Assembly (NCBI GenBank): GCA_017415425.1
Contig: JAFQGT010000006.1
Location: 62,001 to 126,000, forward strand
Source: Oscillospiraceae bacterium
Lineage (GTDB): Bacteria; Bacillota; Clostridia; Oscillospirales; Oscillospiraceae
Direction: 5' to 3'
Length of the DNA stretch: 64,000 nucleotides
Of this stretch, positions 46,354 through 54,935 are shown piece by piece. Each line of letters begins with the position of its first letter. The stretch's first letter is position 1. The notes beneath the pieces are model-generated. The model saw only the letters and a program-made list of their open reading frames with translations, was not told where the DNA came from and did no database searches. A program made the translations under genes and the position numbers.

Positions 46354-47232
46354 ATGCAGACGGAAAAGAAACCCATTTATAAAACGTTGCTGTTCTGGGA
46401 AATCGTCGTCGGTGCGGCAGTGGTTCTGGGTATTGTGATTGCTATGGTGGTAGCGCTGAGCACGCCCCTTCCCAATACCCAGCCAACGGATGCAACGGAA
46501 GCCTCAGAGGCAACCGATCCTACGGGTGCCACGGAAGCCACGGAGGAATCAATCCTGCCGACTAACCCCATCGGCCTGGGCGATTTCAAAATGGAGGGCG
46601 ATTATCTGTCCTGTACCGTCACCCCGTCGGTGCTGGGCATTGATGTTTCCTTCTGGCAAGGCTATATCAACTGGGAAAAGGTAAAACAAGCCGGCGTGGA
46701 ATTTGCCATCATCCGCCTGGGCGGTCGCGGCTGGGAACAGGGCGAGCTGATCACAGATGATTATGCCCAGACCAACTACCGCAATGCCACCGAAGCGGGC
46801 ATCAAGGTGGGCGCTTATTTCTTCTCCCAGGCCATCAATGTGGAAGAGGCTGTGGAGGAAGCGCAGTTTGTACTGGATATGATCCGGGGTTGGGATGTGC
46901 AGATGCCCATTGTATTTGACTGGGAGTTTGTCAATGGCGGCGCCCGCACCGCCAAGGTGGATGCCAGAACCCTCACCGACTGCACTAAGGCCTTCTGCCA
47001 GACCATCGAGGCAGCCGGCTATGAGGCAATGATCTATTTCAATGCCGATCAGTCTAAGAACAGAGTGTATCTGGAGGAACTGGCAGATTATAAATTCTGG
47101 CTGGCGATGTATGACACGGTGCTGAACTATCCCTACAAGGTGGATATGTGGCAGTACACCGATGCAGGCGCTGTGCCCGGCATCTCCGGTAATGTAGACA
47201 TCAATTTGTACTTCCCCTGGGAAGAGGAATAA
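46354..47232 (+). CDS. GH25 muramidase (lysozyme) with membrane anchor
   Basis: 292 residues: a short basic start, one membrane segment (about 10-34), a Thr/Ala/Glu linker (TDATEASEATDPTGATEATE), then a glycoside-hydrolase family 25 domain (VLGIDVSFWQGYINWEKVK with the catalytic Asp, and MPIVFDWEFVNGG, WQYTDAGAVPGISGNVDIN). It should cut muramyl bonds of peptidoglycan outside the membrane. The linker is like that of the YerB-like protein. Start ATG 46354, GGGAGG upstream. Confidence 0.92.
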   Translation: MQTEKKPIYKTLLFWEIVVGAAVVLGIVIAMVVALSTPLPNTQPTDATEASEATDPTGATEATEESILPTNPIGLGDFKMEGDYLSCTVTPSVLGIDVSFWQGYINWEKVKQAGVEFAIIRLGGRGWEQGELITDDYAQTNYRNATEAGIKVGAYFFSQAINVEEAVEEAQFVLDMIRGWDVQMPIVFDWEFVNGGARTAKVDARTLTDCTKAFCQTIEAAGYEAMIYFNADQSKNRVYLEELADYKFWLAMYDTVLNYPYKVDMWQYTDAGAVPGISGNVDINLYFPWEEE

Positions 47233-47243
47233 AACATAATGAA

Positions 47244-47281
47244 AGCGCCCCCCGGCACGGTAGTGCCGGGGGCGTATCTTT
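47244..47281 (+). terminator. Terminator after GH25 (copy 1 of a duplicated hairpin)
   Basis: CCCCCGGCAC-GGTA-GTGCCGGGGG followed by CGTATCTTTATT; 26 of 27 bases recur at 47909-47935. Confidence 0.85.
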
Positions 47282-47311
47282 ATTGCAAGGTAATCTGCAT
47301 AAGAAATTTCC

Positions 47312-47632
47312 TTATTTTGTGTCTTGCTGATATTTTATAACGGCATCCCGAAGGTCTTCGTACAAGTTATACGGTACTGTCCAGCTCACACTTAGCGACG
47401 GACGTGTAGGATCTTCTTCTAATTCAACAATCCACTTACGAATAGCAGAGTTTATGTCTACATTTTTGACCTCCGGGATCTCCACGCCTAAATCCGTCAA
47501 GGTTTGTAGCAGCAGGTCGTCTTCCATTTCTGACAATTTGATCTTCTCCTCCTTGCCGGAGCAGGCAGAAAGCAAAAGTGTTGCCAGAAGGATCAGCGAA
47601 ATTATAGCGAATAAAGTCTTTTTGCGTTGCAT
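47312..47632 (-). CDS. Small lipoprotein of unknown function
   Basis: 106 residues: a lipoprotein signal with lipobox LLSACSG (Cys at 23 or so) and a soluble tail (KEEKIKLSEMEDDLLLQTLTD, WIVELEEDPTRPSLSVSW). No family recognised. GGAGGT precedes ATG 47632. No promoter is seen in the 32 nt before it; the nearest is at 47833, beyond a 30-residue leader gene and a terminator, so expression should depend on terminator read-through. Confidence 0.75.
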   Translation of the reverse strand: MQRKKTLFAIISLILLATLLLSACSGKEEKIKLSEMEDDLLLQTLTDLGVEIPEVKNVDINSAIRKWIVELEEDPTRPSLSVSWTVPYNLYEDLRDAVIKYQQDTK

Positions 47633-47663
47633 ACGATTACCTCCTTCATAGGATTCACGATAC

Positions 47664-47709
47664 AAAAAAGCGTATGAGCAGCTGTGAATCCGCAGCCTTA
47701 CTCATACGC
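47664..47709 (-). terminator. Attenuator-like terminator after the 30-residue leader peptide
   Basis: Minus strand: GCGTATGAG (47701-47709) pairs with CTCATACGC (47670-47678), an inner GCTG/CAGC pair helps, then TTTTTT. The peptide's last codons and TAA are within the 5' arm, so ribosome position could decide whether the hairpin forms. Confidence 0.85.
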
Positions 47710-47790
47710 AAACATCAGGAGTTTCAATTTCCCCCGCCATACTTGGTAATTGCGCAAAGGTAGGGCTGTTGTCAGACGATTGAAAATCAT
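47698..47790 (-). CDS. 30-residue leader peptide
   Basis: ATG 47790, stop TAA 47698-47700, 30 residues (starts MIFNRLTTALPLRNYQVW, ends KLLMFAYE). AAAGGAGGTG lies 5 nt upstream and a perfect promoter (TTGACA - 17 - TATAAT) precedes it. The end is in the attenuator hairpin, so it may be a regulatory leader for the lipoprotein. Not recognised as any known peptide; it could also be a small secreted or signalling peptide. Confidence 0.6.
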   Translation of the reverse strand: MIFNRLTTALPLRNYQVWRGKLKLLMFAYE

Positions 47791-47832
47791 ATGAACACCT
47801 CCTTTTTGCTTTACAGTAATCGAGTTAACAAA

Positions 47833-47861
47833 ATTATAGCACGATATCTAATTTTTGTCAA
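47833..47861 (-). promoter_or_regulatory. Perfect consensus promoter of the leader peptide/lipoprotein
   Basis: Minus strand: TTGACA, 17-nt spacer, TATAAT with TGC before it (extended -10). Confidence 0.95.
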
Positions 47862-47906
47862 TATAAAATGTTTGTTTTGTTTATTTCGCACAACTTTTTA
47901 ATTTAA

Positions 47907-47941
47907 TTCCCCCGGCACGATAGTGCCGGGGGCGTGTTTTT
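47907..47941 (+). terminator. Orphan plus-strand terminator before ricT (copy 2 of the duplicated hairpin)
   Basis: CCCCCGGCAC-GATA-GTGCCGGGGG followed by CGTGTTTTTT. No plus-strand gene precedes it; it is a near copy of the GH25 terminator. Confidence 0.85.
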
Positions 47942-49209
47942 TATTCAGCGGTGTTGCTGCCGGCGGATTTAGCCGGTTTGCGGCGGCGGTAATGGTACTT
48001 GTGGTTTGCGTTCTTGGGTTTTTCCTGTCCTGCCTGGGCAGGGGTTTCGTGTTTTTTTTGCTGAGAGGCAGGCTGTGGATGCTTCTGAGCGCCGTCGGCC
48101 TTTGCCTCGGTAGGTTTGTTTGCCGGCTTGCGGTTTCTTCTGCGGCGGTTGCGGGAATGCTGCTCCTTAGGCTCGGCAGCGTCTTCCTGCACTACTTCAT
48201 CCGCAGAGGTTTGGTCAGCAATGGTCTCTGTGGAATACCGGAATCGGATGGAGTCCAAAAATACCGGCTTGTCCTCGTCGGACTCTGCCTTGGGCGCTTT
48301 TCTTGCCACACCGGAGATGGGCGCCAGATCATCGGGAATGGGCGGGTCGTTCTTCTTCGCCTTGCCGCTGCGCAGGATCGCAATATCGGTGTTGGCAAAG
48401 ACGTGGGTCACATCCGGCTGCTGCTCCATTTTTACTTTCACCCGCTGGCGGAGCAGATCCACCTCCACGATGGTGCCGCGGCCCTCGGGGGTGTCCACAA
48501 AGGAATCGGCCTTGGGTGCGGAACGGAGCAGATCCTCATAGGCATCCTGCTCGTATTTCAGGCAGCACATCAGACGGCCGCAGGTGCCGGAGATTTTGGT
48601 GGGATTCAGACTCAAATTCTGAGTCTTTGCCATTTTAATGGAAACCGGCTGGAAATCGTCCAGGAAGGTGGCGCAGCAGAAGGGTCTGCCGCAGATGCCC
48701 AGACCGCCTACCATCTTGGCCTTGTCCCGGACACCGATCTGCCGCAGCTCGATGCGGGTATGGAACACAGAGGCCAGTGTTTTCACCAGCTCCCGGAAAT
48801 CCACCCGCTCGTCGGCGGTAAAGAAGAAGAGGATCTTGCTGCCGTCGAAGGCACACTCGGCGCTGACCAGCTGCATATCCAGCTGATACTCTTCGATCTT
48901 CTGCATACATACCTCGTATGCCTTCTTCTCCTTGGCGTGGTTTTCTTCGGCGATTTTCTCGTCCTGGGCTGTGGCGATCCGCAGCACAGGACGCAGAGGG
49001 ACAACCACATCCTTGCGGGGAACCAGGTGATTGCCGCCGGCACAGATGCCGAATTCCGGACCTCTGGCGGTGTCGATGATCACGTGGTCACCGGTGCGGA
49101 AGGTCATACCCGCGGGGTCGAAAAAGTAAACCTTCTGGCCGGGGCGGAACTGAATGTCCACTACCTCAAATTCGGCAGGCAGGTTGTTTGTTTTGTTTTG
49201 GTCTTCCAT
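47941..49209 (-). CDS. ricT: RicT/YaaT-type PSP1-domain protein with a C-terminal extension
   Basis: 422 residues. The PSP1 core (about 20-260) has ICGRPFCCATFLDDFQPVSIKMAK and SGTCGRLMCCLKYEQDAYEDL with cysteines typical of YaaT/RicT. The last about 130 residues are an extra Arg/Lys/Gln/Pro-rich disordered tail (Bacillus YaaT is about 275). RicT acts with RicA and RicF in RNase Y control, competence and sporulation. It overlaps nothing; holB follows upstream by 16 nt. Confidence 0.92.
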   Translation of the reverse strand: MEDQNKTNNLPAEFEVVDIQFRPGQKVYFFDPAGMTFRTGDHVIIDTARGPEFGICAGGNHLVPRKDVVVPLRPVLRIATAQDEKIAEENHAKEKKAYEVCMQKIEEYQLDMQLVSAECAFDGSKILFFFTADERVDFRELVKTLASVFHTRIELRQIGVRDKAKMVGGLGICGRPFCCATFLDDFQPVSIKMAKTQNLSLNPTKISGTCGRLMCCLKYEQDAYEDLLRSAPKADSFVDTPEGRGTIVEVDLLRQRVKVKMEQQPDVTHVFANTDIAILRSGKAKKNDPPIPDDLAPISGVARKAPKAESDEDKPVFLDSIRFRYSTETIADQTSADEVVQEDAAEPKEQHSRNRRRRNRKPANKPTEAKADGAQKHPQPASQQKKHETPAQAGQEKPKNANHKYHYRRRKPAKSAGSNTAE

Positions 49210-49225
49210 TTGGTAAACTCCTTAT

Positions 49226-50173
49226 TTATCGCAGGGACCATTGGAGGTGACCGCAGATGGCGGCCACGGACACATTGCCCTGAGCATATTCAATGGATTT
49301 TTGCAGCTGGCTGATGGCGGCCATCAGTTCCGCCGAGCTGCGGGCAGCGGCAAGCTGCCGGGCAAGGGGGGAGGCTGCTTGCATACCGGATCGGAAGATC
49401 AGTGCCTCCTGCAGAAGACTCAGCCAGGTCTGCAGCTCCGGGATCGCCTGATCCCGTTTCCATTTTTCCATAGGTACCAGCACCTGCACAAGACCAAGAG
49501 AGTCCCGCTGACAAAAAGCGCGGGTAAAGTCTTGGGCCTGCTGGCTGAAGGTGCTGCCGCTTTCCAGGATCTGTTTTGCCTGACCCAAATATCCCCCGGA
49601 GCGGGCTGCGGCGGCAGCCAGAGAATCGGCATCCGCCTGGGGAAAGTCCTTTTGCAAAGCAGAACGCAGCACAGAATCGGGCAACGCCTGCAGGCTCAGT
49701 TCCGTGCAGCGGGAACGGACAGTGGGCAGCAACTTTTCCGGATTATCGGAAAGAAGAATGAAAACACCGTATTGGGGCGGCTCTTCCAGAATTTTCAGAA
49801 GAGCATTCTGACCCTCCACGCCCAGCTCCTGAGGGAAGATATAGACCTTGCGGCGGCCCTCGTTGGGCATTACATAAATATCCGCCCGGGCATCTCGCAC
49901 CAGCTTTACCGCAACGGTTTTGTGATCCGGATCAATCACGGTGATACAATCCGGGTGGGTGTTGGCCATCACCTTGCGGCAGCTGTTGCAGCGCAGGCAG
50001 GGGCGGTTCGTGTTCTCACACTGGACGGCGGCGGACAAAAGTCGGGCAAGGGTGTGCTTGCCGGAGCCGGCAGGACCGGAGATCAGATAAAAGTGGGAGG
50101 CGTGGTCCTTTTGCAGACTCATCTGCAGATTTTCTTTCAGCCGCTCGTTGCCCAACAGGCTTTCAAATCCCAT
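49226..50173 (-). CDS. holB: DNA polymerase III delta-prime subunit
   Basis: 315 residues of the clamp-loader AAA+ fold: LISGPAGSGKHTLARLL (Walker A), CLRCNSC-RKV zinc cysteines, GQNALLKILEEPP (sensor region), TVRSRCTELSL. As in Bacillus, holB is followed by ricT (yaaT). It loads the beta clamp. Start ATG 50173 has GGGAGG upstream; an extended -10 lies at 50208-50213. Confidence 0.93.
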   Translation of the reverse strand: MGFESLLGNERLKENLQMSLQKDHASHFYLISGPAGSGKHTLARLLSAAVQCENTNRPCLRCNSCRKVMANTHPDCITVIDPDHKTVAVKLVRDARADIYVMPNEGRRKVYIFPQELGVEGQNALLKILEEPPQYGVFILLSDNPEKLLPTVRSRCTELSLQALPDSVLRSALQKDFPQADADSLAAAAARSGGYLGQAKQILESGSTFSQQAQDFTRAFCQRDSLGLVQVLVPMEKWKRDQAIPELQTWLSLLQEALIFRSGMQAASPLARQLAAARSSAELMAAISQLQKSIEYAQGNVSVAAICGHLQWSLR

Positions 50174-50207
50174 ATTGACCTCCCAAATCATTCTCAAATT
50201 AACATTA

Positions 50208-50213
50208 TAGCAC
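50208..50213 (-). promoter_or_regulatory. Likely extended -10 of the holB promoter
   Basis: TGC-TATAAT on the minus strand; the -35 is weak. Confidence 0.5.
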
Positions 50214-50263
50214 AGTTTTTCGGGTTTTGCTATCTTTTATTTTGCACGCTCCCGGTGGAGGCG

Positions 50264-50412
50264 CCATACTTTCTCTCCGGCGAGAAAGTATGCAAAGAGC
50301 CGCCGGGGAACGTTTCGTATGTTCCCCGGACTCCTCCAACGACCAAAGAGGAAAGCACACGAACATAGAGAACAAATTGACTTTTCTGTGCTTTCCCCTT
50401 TGGAAACCCCTT
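50264..50412 (+). repeat. 149-bp three-hairpin repeat R1, copy 2
   Basis: Same unit and length as 29562-29710, including CCATACTTTCTC start and GGAAACCCCTT end, with the three inverted repeats conserved. It is between the 5' end of holB and the 3' end of the pyrophosphatase gene. Confidence 0.9.
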
Positions 50413-50445
50413 TGAAGAGGTTCCCTTTAGGCAAAAATGACAAAT

Positions 50446-52059
50446 TTATCCCCATAGTGCCGACAGCATCGGAATGACCTGCTTTTTCCGGCTCATCACA
50501 CCGGGTAGGAACAGGGTATTGCCCTTGGGAACTACACCGAAGGCCTGGTGGATGATCTCGTCATCACCCACATAGATCAGCTGCGTGCCTTCCTTCAGCA
50601 CATCGGTGAGCATCAAAATCACCATAGAAAGGTCGTTCTCGCTGGCGGCCTGCTGCATCAGAGCCAGGAAATCCTCCTTGCGCTCCAGCATCTTGGGACT
50701 GTCCACACAGGTGATCTGCGCCACTGCCAGATCGTAGCCGGCAATGTGGAAATCCTTGTAGTCGGCAAACAGCAGTTCTTGGGGACTGCGATGTTCCACA
50801 GAGGCGGAGAAGATCTCCCGACCCAACTCCTCCAGAGAGACGTTGGCGATCCGCGCCATTCGCTCCGCAGTGCGGATATCCCGCTCGGTGCAGGTGGGGG
50901 ACTTGAACATAACCGTGTCGGAAATGATGGCAGCGGCCATCATACCGGCCATTTTCTCCGAGGGCATCAGACCTTTGTCCTGGAACATAGAGGCGATGAT
51001 AGTATTGGTAGAGCCCACCGGTTCGTTACGGACATAGATGGGGTTGGAGGTTTGAATATCTGCCAGGCGGTGGTGGTCGATGATCTCCAGGATCTCGGCC
51101 TCCTCCAGACCGGGTACGGACTGGGCGGCTTCGTTGTGATCCACCAGTACCACCCGCTTTCTTCTGGGGCGGAGCAGATGGTATCGGGTCAGCACGCCAA
51201 CAACTTTTTCCTGGGCATCCAGAATGGGATAGCAGTGCTCCCGGAATTTCAACACCTGCTCCCGCACTTCGTCAACCCGATCCTCTAAATGGAAGCATAC
51301 CAGATCCTCTGTGCGGCAGATTCTGCCGATGGGTGCGGACTGGAAAATTAGCCGGGCGGCTCGGTAAGCATCGTAGGGGGTGGAGATGATACAAGTGACG
51401 GTGGGCAGATTTTTCAGTTCTTCATCCAGCTCGGCCTGACACAGCACCAGACAGTTCACATTCATCTCCAGAGCCCGGCGGATCATATCCGGCTGATGGC
51501 CGCAGAGAACGATGGAATTTTTGGAGTTGAACAGCAGATTTTCCCGGCACTGAGGCAGGGCGATGGACAGCTCACCGGAAATGGTGTCGGTATCATCACC
51601 GGCGTTGTTCAGCAGCTTGCCCTCCAACACCGACAGCACATTAAACAGCGGCACAGGCGCCAGAGTGGCAGAGGAGATCATCTCCATATTGTAGCTGGCC
51701 ACATTCTCTCGGGAGAGCATACCGTAAAGGGTACCATCATCCTTGATCACCGGCACAGCAGATAGGTTTCTCTGCTGCTGCATAATCTTCCACGCCCGGC
51801 CAACGGTGACGGCGGTGCTTAAAAAGGGAGGAGTATCGAAATCTAAGTCCTGTACCTGGGTGAACATACTGGTGATCCGCTTGGGCGGTTTGAAACCGAA
51901 TTTATTCAGCACCATATTGGTTTCGTCGGACACGTGGCCTAGACAGGCGGCCTCATATTCCCGGTCACCCACGGCGTTGCGCAGGGCGGCATAGGCCATC
52001 GCGGCAACGATAGAGTCAGTATCCGGGTTTTTGTGACCGGTTACATAAATGGGATCCAT
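50446..52059 (-). CDS. ppaC: Manganese-dependent inorganic pyrophosphatase with regulatory CBS-DRTGG insert
   Basis: 537 residues. DHH/DHHA2-type metal motifs: VTGHKNPDTDSIVAA at the start, VLVDHNEAAQSV, ILEIIDHHRLAD near 305. Between them a CBS pair with a DRTGG-like part (about 70-300: VGRAWKIMQQQRNLSAVPVIKDDG, YPILDAQEKVVGVLTRYHLL) marks the adenine-nucleotide-regulated class of family II pyrophosphatases. It hydrolyses PPi to Pi. Confidence 0.92.
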   Translation of the reverse strand: MDPIYVTGHKNPDTDSIVAAMAYAALRNAVGDREYEAACLGHVSDETNMVLNKFGFKPPKRITSMFTQVQDLDFDTPPFLSTAVTVGRAWKIMQQQRNLSAVPVIKDDGTLYGMLSRENVASYNMEMISSATLAPVPLFNVLSVLEGKLLNNAGDDTDTISGELSIALPQCRENLLFNSKNSIVLCGHQPDMIRRALEMNVNCLVLCQAELDEELKNLPTVTCIISTPYDAYRAARLIFQSAPIGRICRTEDLVCFHLEDRVDEVREQVLKFREHCYPILDAQEKVVGVLTRYHLLRPRRKRVVLVDHNEAAQSVPGLEEAEILEIIDHHRLADIQTSNPIYVRNEPVGSTNTIIASMFQDKGLMPSEKMAGMMAAAIISDTVMFKSPTCTERDIRTAERMARIANVSLEELGREIFSASVEHRSPQELLFADYKDFHIAGYDLAVAQITCVDSPKMLERKEDFLALMQQAASENDLSMVILMLTDVLKEGTQLIYVGDDEIIHQAFGVVPKGNTLFLPGVMSRKKQVIPMLSALWG

Positions 52060-52084
52060 AGAGATGCCCTCCTATATCAGTGAT

Positions 52085-53086
52085 TTATTCTTCTACGGTG
52101 ATCTCACCGGCAAGACTTTGGGTAAAGAGTGTGGCGATCTGACCGGGATCCATACCCTGTCCCAAGGCCCACATCAGTTTGGTCATAGCAGCTTCGGAAG
52201 TCATATCCCGCCCCTGGATCACCCCCAGCTCCAGCAGCTTGTTGCCGACCTGGTAAACTCGCAGATCAGAACTGTCGTACAAACACTGGGTGGTGACCAC
52301 CACGCTGACACCGGCTTGTACCGCCTGGGCAATACCATCCAGGCCGCCTTCCAGAATATTTACGCCGCCCAGACCGAAGGCCTCCACCACGATACCTTTG
52401 TAGCCCATCTGCACCAGGGCGCTGAATATATTGGGGGACAAGCCGGGGGTCAGCTTCAGCAGGAACACATCCTCGCTAAGGGACTCTTTCAGACAGGGAC
52501 TACCGGTTTGCACAGGCAGCGCCCTGGGATCCAGCACCAGACCCCTGCTGCTGATCATACCGGCATACCGGGCGTTGACACTCTCAAAAGCGGAAAAGTC
52601 CGATGCCCGCACCTTTACCGCCCGGCAACCCCGCATAATCCGCCGGTCAAAGGCCAGAAACACACCGGCCGCTCCGGAGGCCGCCATAGCAAAGGCTGTC
52701 CGCAGGTTGTCCGGGCCGTCGCTGAGCACGTTGGCAAGGGGCAGCTGAGAGCCGGTGAACACCACGGGAATGGGGAAATTGGGCAGCATAAAGGTCACCG
52801 CCGATGCGGTATAAGCCATCGTATCGGTGCCGTGGGAGACCACGATACCGTCATAGCCTGCGTATTTTGAAAAAATGTAACGTGCGATCTGCTGCCACTG
52901 CCGGGGGAGGATGTTGGAGGAATCCAGACACATCACATCCTCCACGGTGATCTCATAATGGGTTCTCAGTTGCTGGATCTCCCGTTCCATAACCCCTGCC
53001 TGACGGGGTTCCAGACCCGCATCTCCCGGAAGGGAGGCGATGGTGCCGCCGGTGGTCAGCAGTAGAATATGTTTTTTATCAGCCAT
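52085..53086 (-). CDS. ansA: Type I L-asparaginase
   Basis: 333 residues: LLTTGGTIASLPGDAG (catalytic Thr), VVSHGTDTMAYTASAV (second Thr-Asp pair), FTGSQLPLANVLSDGPDNL. No signal peptide, so cytosolic type I. It converts asparagine to aspartate and ammonia. The start at 53086 is chosen because the family begins there; the ribosome site is weak (AGAAG). Downstream of ppaC by 25 nt in transcription order reversed, so ansA-ppaC are cotranscribed. Confidence 0.93.
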   Translation of the reverse strand: MADKKHILLLTTGGTIASLPGDAGLEPRQAGVMEREIQQLRTHYEITVEDVMCLDSSNILPRQWQQIARYIFSKYAGYDGIVVSHGTDTMAYTASAVTFMLPNFPIPVVFTGSQLPLANVLSDGPDNLRTAFAMAASGAAGVFLAFDRRIMRGCRAVKVRASDFSAFESVNARYAGMISSRGLVLDPRALPVQTGSPCLKESLSEDVFLLKLTPGLSPNIFSALVQMGYKGIVVEAFGLGGVNILEGGLDGIAQAVQAGVSVVVTTQCLYDSSDLRVYQVGNKLLELGVIQGRDMTSEAAMTKLMWALGQGMDPGQIATLFTQSLAGEITVEE

Positions 53087-53229
53087 AAATATCTTCTTTT
53101 CCTGTTTGGTATAGTTATACACTCTATATTATATCCTCCACAAAACAAAATAGCAAGAAAAATCCGTTGGGCACGATGCAGAGAATATCTGCGCCCGGGA
53201 TGTTAATAATAAGTTCAAAAAGAACCCTC

Positions 53230-53258
53230 TTGACTTTTTTAGCACTCTCTGCTATAGT
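53230..53258 (+). promoter_or_regulatory. hrcA operon promoter with an extra CIRCE half-site
   Basis: TTGACT, 17-nt spacer, TATAGT. A complete left CIRCE half-site, TTAGCACTC (53239-53247), lies in the spacer in addition to the full CIRCE downstream. Confidence 0.8.
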
Positions 53259-53262
53259 GTGC

Positions 53263-53289
53263 TTAGCACTCAAAGATACTGAGTGCTAA
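53263..53289 (+). promoter_or_regulatory. CIRCE operator of the hrcA-grpE-dnaK operon
   Basis: Perfect TTAGCACTC - 9 nt - GAGTGCTAA, just after the promoter. Confidence 0.97.
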
Positions 53290-53310
53290 AACACAACAAG
53301 GAGGAAACGA

Positions 53311-54384
53311 ATGGAACTGACAGAACGGAAAAAGAAGGTTTTACGCAGTGTGGTAGACCTGTACATCAGTACCGCCGAGCCGGTTGGCTCCAAGGCCATC
53401 ACCGAGCTGCCGGATATGAAGTATTCCTCCGCAACCATCCGCAATGAGCTGTCGGATTTGGTGGCTATGGGCTATCTGGAGCAGCCCCACACCAGCGCCG
53501 GGCGTGTTCCCTCCGCTGCCGGCTACCGGCTGTATGTGGATGAGCTGATGGCCGATTATCGACTGAGTATGGATGAGACCCGCTCTATCAATGATGCTAT
53601 TGAGGAGAAGATGCAGCGGGTAGACAAAATGGTGGAAAAGGTGGCTAAATTGGTCAGCCAGGCAACCGACCTGCCGGCCATTTCTATGGCGGCTCGCCAC
53701 AGCAATGCCACAGTCAAGCGGTATGAGCTGATTATGGCAGGCCAGGGCAGCGTGATTCTGGTAATGCTGCTGTCCGATGAGCAGGTGGTCAATAAGCTGA
53801 TCAAGCTGCCGGTACAGGCAGAAGACGGAGATCTGAAAGTGCTCAGTGCTGTGCTCAACGCCACGATGACCGGCGTGACAGCGGAGGAATTTACTCCGGA
53901 GCTGCTGGAACGGGTGATGAACGCCGCCGGACCGGTCAGCAGCCTTGTTCCCATCGTGATGGAGTTTGCTGCCGAGACGATGCGAAACCAGGGCAGCACC
54001 AATATGGCCGTTGCCGGTCAGATGCGGCTGTTGGGTCAGCCGGAGTACCGGGATGTGGACAAAGCACAAAAAATCATTTCCACATTGGACGAGGAGTCGC
54101 TGAAGAATCTGCCTGCCATTATGCGGGGAGCCAACGGTACGCAGGTTCTGGTGGGTCCGGAGAATGTGGCTCAAGAACTGAAGGATACCTCGGTAGTTAT
54201 GACAAAGTTTGATATCGGAGACGGGATGCAGGGTATGATCGGCGTGGTCGGCCCTACCCGTATGGATTATGCAAAGGTCACCGCAAGACTTTCTTATTTT
54301 GCTGAGAGCCTTTCCAAGATGTTTGCAAAACCGGAAAATCCGGCCCTGCCGGCCTCTCCGGAAGAACCCCACAAGGAGGCATAA
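53311..54384 (+). CDS. hrcA: Heat-shock repressor HrcA
   Basis: 357 residues: N-terminal winged HTH (LRSVVDLYISTAEPVGSKAI, YSSATIRNELSDLVAMGYLEQPHTSAGRVPS) and the GAF-like dimer domain. HrcA binds CIRCE and needs GroEL to stay active. Both CIRCE sites of the window, groESL and here, are its targets. AAGGAGG precedes ATG 53311; first gene of the operon. Confidence 0.96.
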   Translation: MELTERKKKVLRSVVDLYISTAEPVGSKAITELPDMKYSSATIRNELSDLVAMGYLEQPHTSAGRVPSAAGYRLYVDELMADYRLSMDETRSINDAIEEKMQRVDKMVEKVAKLVSQATDLPAISMAARHSNATVKRYELIMAGQGSVILVMLLSDEQVVNKLIKLPVQAEDGDLKVLSAVLNATMTGVTAEEFTPELLERVMNAAGPVSSLVPIVMEFAAETMRNQGSTNMAVAGQMRLLGQPEYRDVDKAQKIISTLDEESLKNLPAIMRGANGTQVLVGPENVAQELKDTSVVMTKFDIGDGMQGMIGVVGPTRMDYAKVTARLSYFAESLSKMFAKPENPALPASPEEPHKEA

Positions 54385-54387
54385 ATC

Positions 54388-54894
54388 GTGACAACAGATG
54401 AGACCCTGGAACAGGAAGTGGAGACCACGGAAGAAATTCCGAAGGAAACCGAAACTCCCGAAGTGAACGAATGGGAAGAAAAATACAACGCCGAGCACGA
54501 TTCCTTCCTGCGACTGGCAGCGGACTACGATAATTTCCGCAAGCGGACCATCAAGGAAAAGGAAGCATCCTACGGCAACGGCAAGTGCGACGCGGTAGAG
54601 AAGATCCTGCCGGTGTACGACAATCTGGAGCGAGCCCTGCAGCAGGAAACACAGGACGAGGCTTATAAAAAAGGTGTAGAAATGACAATGACACAGCTGG
54701 TAGGCATTCTTGCCGGTCTGGGTGTGGAAATATACGGCAATGTGGGCGAGTCGTTTGATCCCAATTTGCACAACGCGGTGATGCACACCGAGGACGAAAC
54801 CCTGGGGGAGAACACCATTTCTCAGGTATTCCAGAAGGGTTTCAAGCTGGGAGAGAAGGTCATCCGCTTTGCTATGGTGCAAGTAGCAAACTAA
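54388..54894 (+). CDS. grpE: Nucleotide exchange factor GrpE
   Basis: 168 residues: a Glu/Thr-rich disordered start, long helix (SFLRLAADYDNFRKRTIKEKE) and the beta-rich head (GESFDPNLHNAVMHTEDE, VFQKGFKLGEKVIRFAMVQVAN). GTG start 54388; the ribosome site AAGGAGG is inside the end of hrcA. It opens DnaK for ADP release. Confidence 0.95.
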   Translation: MTTDETLEQEVETTEEIPKETETPEVNEWEEKYNAEHDSFLRLAADYDNFRKRTIKEKEASYGNGKCDAVEKILPVYDNLERALQQETQDEAYKKGVEMTMTQLVGILAGLGVEIYGNVGESFDPNLHNAVMHTEDETLGENTISQVFQKGFKLGEKVIRFAMVQVAN

Positions 54895-54935
54895 AAATGT
54901 AAACAATTTTTTCATTGATATAGGAGGAAATTATT

